Source of the DNA: Delphinapterus leucas
Lineage: Eukaryota > Chordata > Mammalia > Artiodactyla > Monodontidae
Direction: 5' to 3'
Length of the DNA stretch: 64,000 nucleotides
NCBI RefSeq assembly: GCF_002288925.2
Contig: NW_022098050.1
Location: 7,143,361-7,207,360, forward strand
Shown here: one piece after another, positions 35,920 through 47,567 of the stretch
Numbering within the stretch: the first letter of the stretch is position 1
Layout of the letters: every line of letters starts with the position of its first letter
Notes under the pieces: model-generated
Database searches by the model: none
What the model was told of the DNA's origin: nothing
The model's input: only the letters and a program-made list of their open reading frames with translations
Position numbers and translations under genes: made by a program

Positions 35920-36560
35920 CATAAGCATTTTTTTTAAATCCCTTTTTCTAGCTTCATCATGCCAATAGTTCTCTCTGACTCCCAGGGGTCCTTTTCCTAG
36001 TGGTCTGATTAGAAAACCAGAACTTTATTGTCCCTGCATTTTCATGCTCTTCTTGTGACTTGGCCTAACTTGGGGCAAAGTAGTGAGAGCAAAGAGCCTG
36101 TGGAGCTGCCACTGCCACCACTTTTGCTCAGTGCAGTGCAGCGAGAGTCAAAATACACTCCTCCACTCCGCAGGGGTACCGTCTGCCATACCAGTGGGGG
36201 ATGGGGCTGCCTTTTCTTTGCTGGCACTCAAAATGGCTTGGGGCCATCTCCATCTTGCTGGGGGCAGGGAACTCTTGTTTGATTGCTCATGCTGGAGGGT
36301 TGAAAGGGGTTTGTCCCACACTGACCCCTACTCCTGCTTCTCTGGCTAGAGAGAGTGTCTGGGTCTGACTTTATTTGTGCCTGTCAGCAGTTTTGGTTTT
36401 GGTCTGCCACAGAGTTTAAGTCAGGGTATAGAAGACAGAAAAAAACCCAAACAGGCAACTCATTGCTGCATTGTCCTTTGAGTACTGAATTCTATACCAT
36501 TACACCTGCCATTCTTTCCTTGTCTTCTGATGGCTGCTTTTTTGCGCATGTTTCTTAGTG

Positions 36561-38394
36561 ATAATCAGATGGGGAGATAGGATTGAGTGTATTTACTCCA
36601 TTTTTACTAGAAGCAAACTCACCTGCTTTGCTTCTACAAGCACGTGGTATTTATGGTATGTAAAGCAAAATAGATGGGGGGAGAGAGAGAGAGAGAGAGA
36701 AAGAGAAAACGGTGCTTTTAAAATTGCAGAGTCCCAGGCTCTATTCCTAGACAAGATAAACCAGAATATTCTGGGGGCGGAGACTGAGAATCTGGATTTA
36801 TGCAATATCCTCAAGGGATTCTGATGGAACAGTCATGTTATGGACCTACTGTTTCTCATCTGATTTATAGATAAGAAAACTGAGGCCTAGATGGTACTCT
36901 GTCTGCAACCCAGTTTGTCTTTTATTGTCCACGGTTTTCACCCTGTGTGGCATATTTTGTGCTAATAGGAAATATTTTAACACTTTATTAGAGACCAAGC
37001 TCATTAGGGAAACTTTGGATGTTTAAACCGCAAAGCAATTGAAGAGGAAAAATGAGTAAAAATGGCTACTTGCGATAGTTGGAGCTGGCTTCTTATAAAC
37101 ATTTTCCACTGGGAAAAGCTTCATAGCCAATGAGCAGAGAAAAATTAGTTCACAGAAATTCACAGAATAGAAAACCTGTGGAAAATTGCTCAAATGAGAT
37201 ATCTTTTGGCTAAGAGAAGCCAAATTAAAGGGATCGATCTGAGTCCTAGATAGAGAAGGAGATAGAAGAGAAATTTTCAGGTTTGGGCTGAGAATATAAG
37301 GGAAAGATGGGGAAGAAGGACTGGTAAACCATAGCCTAAACATAATCTAAGGATCGAGGCTAAAATAGGATTGGCTGAGTTACTTGTGAAATTACTTACA
37401 AAATAAAGAAAGATCATGATTAATAAGTTAAGCTATATCAATCTACTTTAATTTGATGGGACTCTGTACTCATTTGTTCCCTTATATATATCTTCTTGTA
37501 TAACATGAATGGCTGTGCAGATTGTATACCACACAACTTCAGAAGGCATCTACCCATATAGATATATCCTCCCTGGAGTTGTGTACAACTGCAAGTGGTA
37601 GACCTTCTCATATCTCTAAGATTTTTTTCACTAAGCAGGAAAATGGTACCTCTTCTAGATGACTGACTATATACTATGATTGAAAGTCAGTAGTGGACGG
37701 ATAGTAGTGGAAAGTAAAGTGGAAGGGCCATAGTGTAAATTAATTTTGAGATGTATGGAGATCTAGGAATAGAGAGAACTCAGAACCTGGACTCATTAAA
37801 TTCTCTACTACCACAACCAACTTTCCCCCTTCAACATTTCCTCCATCACCCCACAGAACTGGTAGAAACATTTGGCCAGAGGACAAGGCCCAGAAAATAT
37901 ACACTCTTTATTACTGTTATTCCAATATAATTCCTGGTTAGCCAAAATGAGTGATATAGAAGATCCTTTTTTCTAGGCCTAAACTTAAAACTATTCTTTC
38001 TCATCCTTCTGTGCTAAAACCCAAATCTTTCAAATCTTACCATGTCAGTTGCCCATCCTTGTAAAAAGTAGACTCAAATCAAGAAAGATGGAAGGTGTAT
38101 TGAAAATTAAGGTTGCTGTGGAGTGGTGTGAAAAACCTTATATAAAGCTGATTTCTCAAAAGGCAATCCTGTGTAAATGTAAGGGTCACCCTGGGGTTTT
38201 GCCCAGAATGGTACATTCTTAGCAAGTAGTGTCTGTAGATGTCATGTCGCTACCTAGCACTGCAAAAGTATATTCTTGAGGGACTACTTCTGTCCTGAAA
38301 AATAATTTAAAAGGATGTTTTCATTTTGTTAAAAGAAACATTTGCAAGTCACTTGGGGGAACCCATAAATTTAATTTATATATTATAAAATAGT
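36561..38394. other. Unassigned DNA, 1.8 kb
   Basis: Apart from the GA tract near 36675 and a possible MIR scrap at 36840-36910 (taagaaaactgaggcctaga), I recognise nothing. No credible coding region. Confidence 0.4.
36675..36708 (+). repeat. (GA)n microsatellite
   Basis: A G-run, then about ten ga units, ending aaagagaaaa. The minus-strand frame over it gives a serine-leucine run that is purely repeat-derived. Confidence 0.95.
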
Positions 38395-38965
38395 CTGTTA
38401 CATATCCTTTGACCTAGGAATTTCACTCCTAGGTATTAACCCAAGAGAAATGAAAACACATGTTCATGCATGAAAAATCTATAATAATGTTCACGGCAGC
38501 CTTATTTATAATACCATCCAAACTTTAAACAACTCAAATGTCCAACTTTAACAGAGTAGATAAATAAATTGTGGTATATTCATACAATGGAATACTATTA
38601 AAAAAAAAAAAAAAAAAAAAAAAGAACTACTGATCTATGTATCATCATGGATGAATCTCACAAACATGCTGACTGAAGGACCCCAGACACAAAAAAAGCA
38701 ATAATAGCATATACTACATGATTCTATTTATGGAGATCTAGAATAGGCAAAACTAATCTATGGTGTGAAAAAAACCCAGAAAAGTGGTTGTCTTTGGGTT
38801 GGGGGTGTAAATTAACCAGGAATGGACACGAGAGAACTTTCTGAGATGATGAAAGCATTCTATATTTGGATAAGGAATGTGAGTTACATAGGCATTTGTC
38901 TAAATTACACAGTTAAGATTTTTGCTTTCAAATTCACGTAAATTTTACCTCTATAAAAAACTATA
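38395..38965 (+). mobile_element. Old L1 3' end
   Basis: 'ggaatttcactcctaggtat', 'acggcagccttatttataat', 'cattcatacaatggaatact'-type sequence at about 38577-38598, 'gatgaatctcacaaacatgc' and 'actacatgattctatttatg' are the sense 3' end of an old L1M element. An internal A24 run (38600-38623) replaces the normal L1 sequence. Confidence 0.85.
38600..38623 (+). repeat. A24 homopolymer inside an L1
   Basis: Twenty-four consecutive A where L1 copies normally read an interrupted A-rich stretch (cagcaataaaaagg). It is not at the L1 end, so it is not the retrotransposition tail. Confidence 0.95.
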
Positions 38966-41613
38966 TATAAATAATAATTGTGTGGGGAAGAGAGAGAAAT
39001 GTAAGATGAAACAAGAATGACAGAATGTTGTAGTCCCCATGTTCCTTTCAAGAGTCCAGGCAACTTGGCATCTTCTAGTAGTGTGGAGCTGGCTTTAGCA
39101 ATTTCTTGGTATGATATCACCACCACCTGCTCCTTCATTTCTATTCCTCTTTGGTCCTTGAACCTACAATCCCACTTCTCTGACTTATGCCACAAAAGTG
39201 GCTTTTTTGGAGCCTGCTAATGGCTACAATCCTTGGAGGGGAATCTGGGGGGGAAAATGATGATTTATGATAGACGAGACTGAGGAACCTGAATGACCAC
39301 TCCATCCACTTGAGGGGCACTTATATCCCATGAAGCTTACCAAAACACACAGCACAAATCATGCAAAACACAGCTGCTAAGAATCATGAAATAAAGAGGG
39401 ACTCGCTTCTATGTCGAGAAGACCTTGTGGATAATAAAATGATGTGGCTCTTTTATACCCATCAATCATGACCTCAGAGGCAGAGAGACTCAAATAGTAT
39501 GCGGCTTCTTCCAGAACAAAGGGCCTTATTTACATTGTTCAAGTTTAGGATTAGGGTTAGGGTTAGGGTTAGGGTTAGGTAACCTCATGGTTAACTGTGG
39601 TGTGGGTCTCTGACTGAGGATTTCTGCAGCCTCTCTAGCTTGGCTCACTATAGAGGCATCAACCTCTGGTTGCTTGTGAAAAAATTTGCCTCTAGTGACC
39701 ACATTCTTAATCAGGAGCTTACCCATTCCCATAATAAATTCAGCCTTAACCTGAACCATACCCCAGCAGCAAAACCCAGACTAGCCTTGTCAGCCCATGA
39801 GTACTGGGGTTATCCACACAGATGGAGATTTCCACATCCACAGGGCAAGGCTTCCCAGATCCTGATAAGTGTGGGTTCTAAGAGCTTCCTCTCCTATAGT
39901 GGCCCACAAGTATGAGTAATTCTCTTGCTTGCAAATGAGAACCCAAGCTTCCTATATCCTTTCTGCTTCTCAGAACCATCTTTCCTTTGAGCCAGTTGCT
40001 TTTTGAATGATGGTATCATTCACATTTTAGTTTATATATTATTCAGGATTGCAACTTCCCTGTTCATGGTCTGTCTCCCTTTATTCTTCTCTATCCAGCT
40101 TGTGGTAATTTTCAAAGATGAGTTAGAAGTATTTTTACAGGAAGGTCAGGTTAAAAACCAGTGAAAGAGAATACAATAAAAGAGAAACTAGATGGCCTTA
40201 GGCAGATACATTTGATTAATTCTATAAAGTTGCTGTGCATGAATTGCTGATATGCACTGTGAGGGAGAAAAGATGTTTACGGTCTTCTTGCTATTGTTAT
40301 TATTGACATTATTTCCTTGTAAAAGTAGGAACCTAACTGGCAACTCTGTGATTCCTGGGGTTCCGTTGGAAAAGAAGTTATTCTTGATGTTGTCAATAAT
40401 TTATTAGATCTTACCGAAAGCTGTCTATGTTATGCACACCCCATACTCCTCATCCTTCCTATCCAAGGTTAAGTTTTCTCTATTGAATTCTCTCTTGTTA
40501 AACACTTCTGGAATGGACGTGCCTCAGCTGGTAGCAAAGAGAGTGAGGAACATCTGGAGAGGGATGAAGAATTGCCAAACATAAGGATGCCTTCCTTCTA
40601 TGTTCCCACCAACTGTTAGCAAGTTGGCTGGCTGGAAAAGAAGGGGTTAGCTTTACAGAAAGTGCCCAGCTCATCACCCTTTGCTCTGCAGATGCCTGGA
40701 GACCTTTACTCTGGCAGGCAATGAGTGATCTAGAGAGGTGCATATAAATCTTACGATGATGATAAGGGTTAGCAAGACATTAGTGCCAAGACTAATATGA
40801 AAATTCAGCCCCTTTCTCTATTCCGTTACTTATGAAAGGAGAGATGTGTTTTAGGGCTCTTACCAGCAATTAGAATGCATTTACCCTTAGTACCATCTCA
40901 ACAACTGTTAACCTTAATAGACATCATTGTTTCTGTTAGTAGCTGTAACTCATGTGATGTATTCCACAAACATGATATAAATGACATATCCCTTGTATAT
41001 GTCCATTTAAATGCTCAAGACCAAATTTCTTAGAAATCCAGTTTCTTTCTCTCACAAAACTCTTTCTTTTTCTTCATCTCCTCCCCCCCCATAACCCCAC
41101 CTCAACCCAAATACTCTGGGAATGCAAGGGCTTACACAGTCCAAGTGGGAGTCAGCTTGGCTTTCATACCCAAGTGGAGAGAGAGCTGGGCCTGATCAGT
41201 CTAATACTACCTGTGATTCTGGAAGCTAGAGAATGTCATTGAACACTCGTTCTGCACAGTCCGTGGTGGGTGCTTGTTCCCTGGTGCAGTGAGGCCTTGA
41301 TGATCAGATTCTGGAAATGGATGCCTGGTCCTTTCTAGGGAGACCATGTCATTACCACAATGTGGGCCAACCTAATTTGCCCTATGATGGTTGTTCACAC
41401 TTCACACACTTTCATAATCCTGCCCTCCCCACGGTTCAAATTGACTCCTAGAGGGTTAGGATTGGTTTAGCCATCCATCATCTAATGAAGCCTGTACTAC
41501 AAATTCCATTTTGTTCCCTGGGGAATCTATAGCCTAGAAGTTGGATACCTTTTACTATTAAACTTTCAGAACACAATATATATGATAATACCCATTTTCT
41601 CTGGCCTCTGAGC
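38966..41613. other. Unassigned DNA with an interstitial telomeric repeat
   Basis: Apart from the TTAGGG array at 39546-39579, I recognise no repeat family or gene over about 2.6 kb. Short frames near 38905-39915 overlap on both strands and include the telomere-derived NPNPNPNP run. Confidence 0.4.
39546..39579 (+). repeat. Interstitial telomeric repeat (TTAGGG)n
   Basis: Reads ttagga, then four ttaggg units, then ttagg: about 5.7 units, with the only departure from the telomeric hexamer in the first. It is flanked by non-telomeric unique DNA (attgttcaagt on the left, taacctcatgg on the right). It is short and internal, not a chromosome end. Confidence 0.95.
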
Positions 41614-42063
41614 TCCTGGATGGCTGCTGCAACGAATTACCGCAGATCTGGTGGTTTACAACAAGAGCAATGTATTCCCTCACAGTTCTGGAAGCCAGAA
41701 GTTCAGAATCAGTTTCAGTGGTCTGAACTCAAACTGCCAGCAGGGCCAGCTTGAGGCTGTGGAGGCTCTAGGGAAGAATCCATTCCAGCTCCTGGTGGTT
41801 TCCTGCCTTCCTTGGCTTGTGACCTCATCGCTCCACTCTCTGCCTTCATGGTGACATTGCCTTCTGCTTTTCCATGTGTGTGAAATTTCCCTCTGGTTCC
41901 CTCTTATAAAGATACCTGAGGATAATCCAGGATAATCTCCCCAACTCAAGATCTATAACTTCATCACATTTACAAAGTCTTTGCCATGTAAGATAACATT
42001 CACAGGTTCTGGGGACTGGGATGTGGACCTATTTTGGGGGGACCATTATTTAGCCTACCACAC
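41614..42063 (-). mobile_element. MLT1-type (MaLR) solo LTR
   Basis: 'ggatggctgctgcaacgaat', 'ccctcacagttctggaagcc', 'cttccttggcttgtgacctc', 'ggttccctcttataaagata', 'aacattcacaggttctgggg' and terminal 'tagcctaccaca': the antisense MLT1 order, about 450 bp. No internal gene. Confidence 0.78.
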
Positions 42064-43184
42064 ATAGCTAATTGAAATTTAAGATTGACTATGTAATATG
42101 TACCTCCCACTTGCCTTTTCCTTATTCATAGATGCTCATGAAACTAAGAATTATTTAACATGTAAATATCAACTGACTGGACAATGTAAGTAAAGAATGA
42201 AATATAATTATTCAATAATATGATGTTAGTGACTCCACAATATGCTTCTGAGACAGATAAGCTTGATCAGTTATAAGCACTCGTAAACGTTGAAAAGAAA
42301 TGCATGAGCATCTTCGTACCTCTAGGACTCATTTGGCCATTAAAAACAGACAAGCAAAACAATAAACCAATAGAAAAACTTGCAAAATGTTTAAAAAAAG
42401 AAACATTGCTATATACTGGTTACCCACTTTCTCTTTGGTTTAAGTTCAAGTACTGTGTAAATATGTGAAATAAGCACATTTAGTATACTTGGTTTATAAA
42501 AATGCCTTTTGTCAGTTTGATGCAAACTACATTGAGGGAAATAAACAATAAAATCTAGAATTAATGTTCCAAATTGCAATTGCTGGGAGCAGGGAAGGAC
42601 AGTGAAAAACCTCAAATAGAAATGACACTAAAAAATAAATCCTTGGGTGACCTTCCAGCCTGTCTGATATCTATTTCCCAACACACAGAGCATTTGTGTC
42701 TCTCATCTGAAATAGATGGTTTTGTCTTGCTGGAGCGTACACGTATGTACATTTGTTTATTCTCTGAAGGTGATTCTTCATCATAAGGTATTGGAAACAG
42801 ATTCTCTAGGGAAAACATCTGCTCAGCTATAATGCTAGCATCTGCCAACTTAGGTGTGCTAAGAAAAAAAGAACTTTATCTTAGTGGTTCAGGGACCTCA
42901 AATCCACAATCTAACATAATACCAAAGGCACACGAGCTGCATCTTTCCTCCATTGCTCCTGCTCAGAGCCTGGTTCTGGTCATGCCAGGCGCAGAACACA
43001 TAGTCAGATGGCATTGGTCCTGAGGTCAGGAGTCAGTTCTGGAGGCAGAAGCCATTTCGTCCACTTAGCAAAAGGGCCTCAGACCAAACCAGACACTGGC
43101 TCTGCTTTAACATTTCCTTACTGCTCTAGGGGGGCTTGATGATTATGAATTAGAGATCTTGGGTCTGACACAATGTGAGAGAGG
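42064..43184. other. Unassigned DNA
   Basis: No recognised repeat or gene. Short frames on both strands around 42574-42848 overlap and have no family resemblance. Confidence 0.4.
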
Positions 43185-43390
43185 TATAATGTAGTGGATC
43201 GGAGTATGAGCACTAGAGCTAGATTGCCGTGGTTCACATGCTTGGCTCTGCCACTAACTGTGTTGCTTGGGAAACACAAGTTAGTATTGGGAGAGTTACT
43301 TAATCTCTCTGAGTCTCTATTTCCTCATCTGTCAAATAGAATTGGACATAAATGAACAAGAAGCGTAAAGGCACTATATGTAAGCTGGAA
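43185..43390 (+). mobile_element. MIR SINE
   Basis: Sense MIR order: 'gagcactagagctagattgc', 'ttggctctgccactaactgt', 'gagttacttaatctctctga', 'ctatttcctcatctgtcaaa'. About 200 bp and near complete; a short insertion (gggaaacacaagttagtatt) splits the 'cttgggcaagttactt' block. Confidence 0.88.
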
Positions 43391-43683
43391 ATACGTGTTC
43401 TTAGAACTGTTCAGAATGAATAGCAAAATAGTTCATACTGTCCTAGTTAAGCTTAGGTAACAACTAGCCTTTTGATAAGAGTCCCCTTGGGAGATGACTC
43501 TGAGCCTCCAAAGGATTTCAATCTACATATATCTCCACTCTACCCCAACTCTTTTTACTCCAACAGAATCTATTACTTCCTTCACCTTTAGTGTGTCCTC
43601 CCTGCCATGGGGATGGTGAGCAACTTGAGTACTTCCTGGAATTTGCAGAGGATTTACAAGACCTGAGCCGATGGAACTTCAGC

Positions 43684-43737
43684 TCCCATTCCATTGTCAT
43701 TCCACAAATATCCCATTCCATTGTCATTCCACAAATA
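43684..43737 (+). repeat. Perfect 27-bp tandem duplication
   Basis: The 27-bp unit beginning tcccattccattgtcattcc occurs at 43684-43710 and again at 43711-43737 with no mismatch, in otherwise unrecognised sequence. Confidence 0.97.
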
Positions 43738-44326
43738 TTTTCTGAGTGTTTCTGGAAGGCAAGGCATTTTGGCGCTGAGTAGGAGTTTGGTGCTGGCAAA
43801 ATTAATTTTTGGTTCTAAAATCTGTTCACTGTTCTGTTGCTCTTGGTCAACCCTTATTTGATTCTGCATTACGCATTTAACTCTGTGCTAACAGCTTCTT
43901 TTGCTCCATCTTCTCCATTGTTCCTGTATCCACTGTAATGCAGATCCACATTGTTGTCGTTCCTGGAGGCCACAATGAGATGCCAACTTAGAAACTTAAA
44001 AAGTTGAAATGAGATTTCTGTTTGAGAGTTAAACTTTAAAGGTCATATGCAATAGATCAGGGGGGATAATTAGTGCTTTAAAGAGGTAGCATAGCTCTCA
44101 GACCAGCAAGACTGGAGAGCAAACAGAACTGCTCTGTTACCATTTATGAAAAACAAAACAACCTGGATGGTGGTGGAAAGGGAGTTGCACACCATCAGGA
44201 TCCTTCCAAGCACAGTACAGGGAATTAGGGCCAAGTAGAGTGGCAGGTAGAGCATCCTTGGCAAGACTCCCTGTGCTAGGTGAGGAAGCTCAGGCTATTT
44301 CAGCTGAAGAATATTTCTCAGGATCA
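43738..44326. other. Unassigned DNA
   Basis: No recognised repeat, RNA or coding signal between the tandem duplication and the L1 target site. Confidence 0.4.
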
Positions 44327-44340
44327 CCTAAAGTTCTCTT

Positions 44341-45190
44341 TTTTTTAATTGGAGTATAGTTGCTTTACAATATTGTGTTAGTTTATACTGTACAGCAAAG
44401 TGAATCAGCTGTACGTATACATATATCCCCTCTTTTTTAGGTTTCCTTCTCCTTTAGGTCACCACACAGCACTGAGTAGAGTTCCCTGTGCTATACAGTA
44501 GGTTCTCATTAGTTATCTATTTTATAAATACTATCAAGGGTGTAATATGTCAATCCCAGTCTCCCAGTTCATCTCACCCCTGCCTTTCCCCCTTGTTTTC
44601 TACGCCTTTGTCTCTATTTCTGCTTTGTAAATAAGAGCGTCTATACCATTTTTTTCAGATTCCACATATATGCATTAATATACGGTATTTGTTTTTCTCT
44701 TTCTGACATACTTCACTCTGTATGACAGTCTCTAGGTCCATCCATGTCTCTACAGATGACCCAATTTAATTCCTTTTTATGGCTGAGTAATATTCCATTA
44801 TATATGTATACCACATCTTCTTTATCCATTCCTCTGTTGATGGACATTTAGGTTGCTTCCATGTCCTGGCTATTGTAAATAGTGCTGTAGTGAACATTGG
44901 GGTGCATGTGTCTTTTTGAATTACGGTTTTCTCTGGGTATTTTCCCAGTAGTGGGATTGCTGGGTCATAGGGTAGTTCAATTTTTAGTCTTTTAGCGAAC
45001 CTCCATACTGTTCTCCATAGTGGCTATATCGATTTACATTCCCACCAACAGTGCAAGAGGGTTCCCTTTTCTCCACACCCTCTCCAGCATGTATTGTTTG
45101 TAGATTTTTTGATGACGGCCATTCTGACTGATGTGAGGTGATACCTCATTGTAGTTTTGATTTGCATTTCTCTAATAATTAGTGATGTTG
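44341..45190 (-). mobile_element. 5'-truncated L1 with clean TSD
   Basis: Antisense 850-bp L1 3' end: 'aattggagtatagttgcttt', 'gagttccctgtgctatacag', 'ttctgacatacttcactctg', 'gctgagtaatattccattat', 'gattgctgggtcatagggta', stopping at 'ataattagtgatgttg'. Perfect 14-bp TSD cctaaagttctctt at 44327-44340 and 45191-45204. No inversion. Confidence 0.95.
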
Positions 45191-45204
45191 CCTAAAGTTC
45201 TCTT

Positions 45205-45519
45205 GCGTTGACTCCGTAGTCATCAAAATCTCTGGCCTCCCATATAGAGAGGGAATGTGCTGATCTGCCATGTTGAGTCTTTTGTTACTCTTGACATTTG
45301 TATTTCTCATGGTAAATGGATGAGTCAGCATTTTGTTGGGTCTCTCATTTTGGTTCCATGAGCTTGATGAGTATGCGGATGCATCTCAGAGCAGGGGCCA
45401 TGACCAATGTCCAGACCAATGAGGTTCTGGGGTCTGATACCTAAGGCCTAGACCTTGTTTGATGACACTATTGCCCAGTGCTTGTTTACTTTGATAAAAA
45501 AATGATCTCTTGTCTAGAT
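45205..45519. other. Unassigned DNA
   Basis: Nothing recognised; ordinary composition. Confidence 0.4.
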
Positions 45520-45700
45520 TGTGACATCACTTTCCTAACTGATTTCCCATTTTTCTGTCTCTTATTTCTTTCCCATCTAGTCCATCCTGTATCTAACTGC
45601 AAATGCTTCTTACCCCCAATTTTTATTTCATTATGTCACCTACTCAAGAAACTACAATGGCTATCTATTGCTCCCCAAAAGAATTTGAAGGGGCATGTAA
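45520..45700 (+). mobile_element. Probable L2 fragment
   Basis: 'ttatttcattatgtcaccta', 'ctcaagaaactacaatggct' and 'atctattgctccccaaaaga' follow the L2 order (tcatgtcactcccctgct...cagtggctccccattgc). Diverged. Confidence 0.5.
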
Positions 45701-45784
45701 AAGGTCCCCACCAAAGAATGTTTTATCCCATCCTGACTGCCAAACTACCAGAAGTCTTACCATCAGAGCTTCATTCCTTTTAGT

Positions 45785-47130
45785 TTAAGGTCCAGAATCT
45801 TGGAGCATTTTATTTCTATTGTCTTCTGACCTCCACTGCTTTTTATCAGAAGTCAGACATCATTCTTATTGTTTCTTTGTATATAAATGTGCTTTTTTCT
45901 TCTGGCTACTTTAAAATTTTTCTTTTTATTTCTGGTTTTCAACATTTAGACTATGATGTGCCTATATTCGGCTTCCTTTGTATTTACGCTGCTTTGTGTA
46001 GGTGGGTGGGGGATCACGGAGCTCCTCAGTATGTGGAGTTTTGATTTTTATTAAATGTGAGAAAATTTGATCAATATTTATTCAGATAATTTTGATGCAC
46101 TTTGTCTCTCTCCTCTCAGACTGAGACTCAAATTACACTTATGTTAGCCTGCTGGATACCATTCCACATGTCACTGTGGTTCATTTCATTCTTTTTAAAA
46201 AAATTTTGTTCACTCTGTGCTTCAGTTTGAGTGATTTTATTGTCCTGTTCTCACTTTTACTGATTCTTTCTTCTGTTGGATACAATCTACTGTTAAAGCC
46301 ATTGAGTGAATTTTTAAATTTTGATATTATATTTTTTTTAGTTCTAGAATTATTTGGCTCTCTCTCTCTTTTTTTTTTTTTAGCAGTTTGAGAATCTCTC
46401 TTGAAACCCCCTATTCCTCCACTATTTACTCGTGTTTTTCCCTGTAAATTCTTTAACACACTTATCACAGTGATTTAAAAATCCTTGTGTGTAAATGACA
46501 ACATCTGGATCATCTATGGGTCTGTTTATATTGACTGATTTTTTTTTCACTTATTCTTATTTGCTTTTTATCCTCACAAATCTAATTATTTTTTCTTGTA
46601 CAGTGCATGATATATTATTGAGATTCTTTATTCTCTTCCTCTGAAGAGTACTGAGTTTTGTTTTAGTAGGCAGTTAAATTACTGGTGGATCACCTTGATC
46701 TCTTGGAGATTTGGTTTTTGGCCTCATTAAGGCAGGTCTATTTTAGTTTTGCCTTTTGTCCTTGGATGAATCCCTTAATCCCAGCATGTGGCATTTCTTA
46801 CAAAGATGTGGCCCTGATGAAATTGTAATGGAAAGTTTGAGGTGTTTAAGTTTGAGGCTTGCCCTGCTAACCTGAGACTACCCAAACTCCAAACTCTCCC
46901 CTGCGGTGGGAAGTTGTTAAATTTGCTATTCAGTTTTTCAGCTTTCTAGCTACTGTTTCTCTTTTAGGCTCCTTGGACTCTTATTCCATGTGTTACAATT
47001 CAGAAGTAAGTCATAGATTTGAGGAGTGTTTGTATGCATATTTTGTGGCTTCCCTCTTTGTGGTGCCCTCTTTTCCAGAATTTCTCCCTCCTCAGTTCCA
47101 AACTCTGTTCTCTAAATCTTCAGGTCAATA
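45785..47130 (-). mobile_element. Antisense L1/HAL1-like 5' region
   Basis: 'ttctgacctccactgctttt', 'tatgatgtgcctatattcgg', 'tgattctttcttctgttgga' and 'tcttggagatttggtttttg' parallel the ORF1/5' region of old L1s as seen at 33530-34330. The far end (46860-47130) is a tentative extension. Confidence 0.6.
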
Positions 47131-47370
47131 AACTCAAGATTTCTTCTTTAGCAATATCCAAGGTATTTGTGAGGATTAAAGGGTACCCTAAAAAAAAAGA
47201 CATATCATTGTGAATCTCCGCTAGTGTGATTCTTACCACAGTGCCTGGCATAAAGTAAGTGTTCACTAAACCATTAAAAATTTGAAAAGTCAAGAAAATA
47301 TCTTTGCTATCACCATGCTGTTAGAGAGGGCAAAAGTAGCAAATTCAGGATGAATTTCCCCTGGATCACT
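47131..47370. other. Short unassigned stretch with a MIR/L2-type end
   Basis: 'cacagtgcctggcataaagt' followed by 'aagtgttcac' at about 47238 is the 3' end phrase of MIR/L2 elements; the rest is unassigned. Confidence 0.4.
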
Positions 47371-47372
47371 GT

Positions 47373-47567
47373 TTCTCAGAATGTGATCAGCAGACCCCCT
47401 GCAACAGAATTCTCTGAGATTGCTTGTTAATAAGGTAGATTTCCTGGATCCTACCTCAGAACTACTAAGCCTAAATTGGCAGGGGGGGGGGGGGGGTGTC
47501 TAAGAATATGATACTAATCAGCTCCCCAAGTAACTCCTTTGCTCACTACATTTTAAAAACTACTGGA
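47373..47567 (+). mobile_element. hAT-Charlie (MER20-like) element
   Basis: Starts 'cactgtttctcagaatgtga', contains 'gagattgcttgttaataagg' and 'ctggatcctacctcagaact', and ends 'cattttaaaaactactgg', an inverted match to its start. Length about 195 bp fits the family. A G15 run sits at the point where the element normally has a short G-rich stretch. Confidence 0.75.
47482..47496 (+). repeat. G15 homopolymer
   Basis: Fifteen consecutive G inside the MER20-like element, expanded from the normal 'tgggggtggg' stretch. Length is likely variable between individuals and error-prone in sequencing. Confidence 0.9.

Larger units (their letters stand above)
31046..36560 (-). mobile_element. Second ancient antisense L1, mid ORF2 to 5' region, with nested insertions
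   Basis: Begins mid ORF2 (gaacatattttgttagattt), repeats the RT region (31290-31510), passes 'tctttgaaccatggattata' (32527), the ORF1/inter-ORF part ('ggtatagaattctgggttga', 33534; 'tttctgatgaaaaattctgc', 33618) and ends in a GC-richer 5' region around 36050-36400. Insertions inside it: SINEs at 32644, 34584 and 35714, and an L1 in the tail of the second. The exact 5' limit is uncertain. Confidence 0.8.

Noticed and set aside
39526..39759. Frame with an NPNPNPNP run as a repeat protein
   Set aside because: The run is translation of the interstitial telomeric array.
43684..43737. CRISPR-like direct repeats
   Set aside because: There are two abutting copies with no spacers in vertebrate DNA; this is an ordinary tandem duplication.
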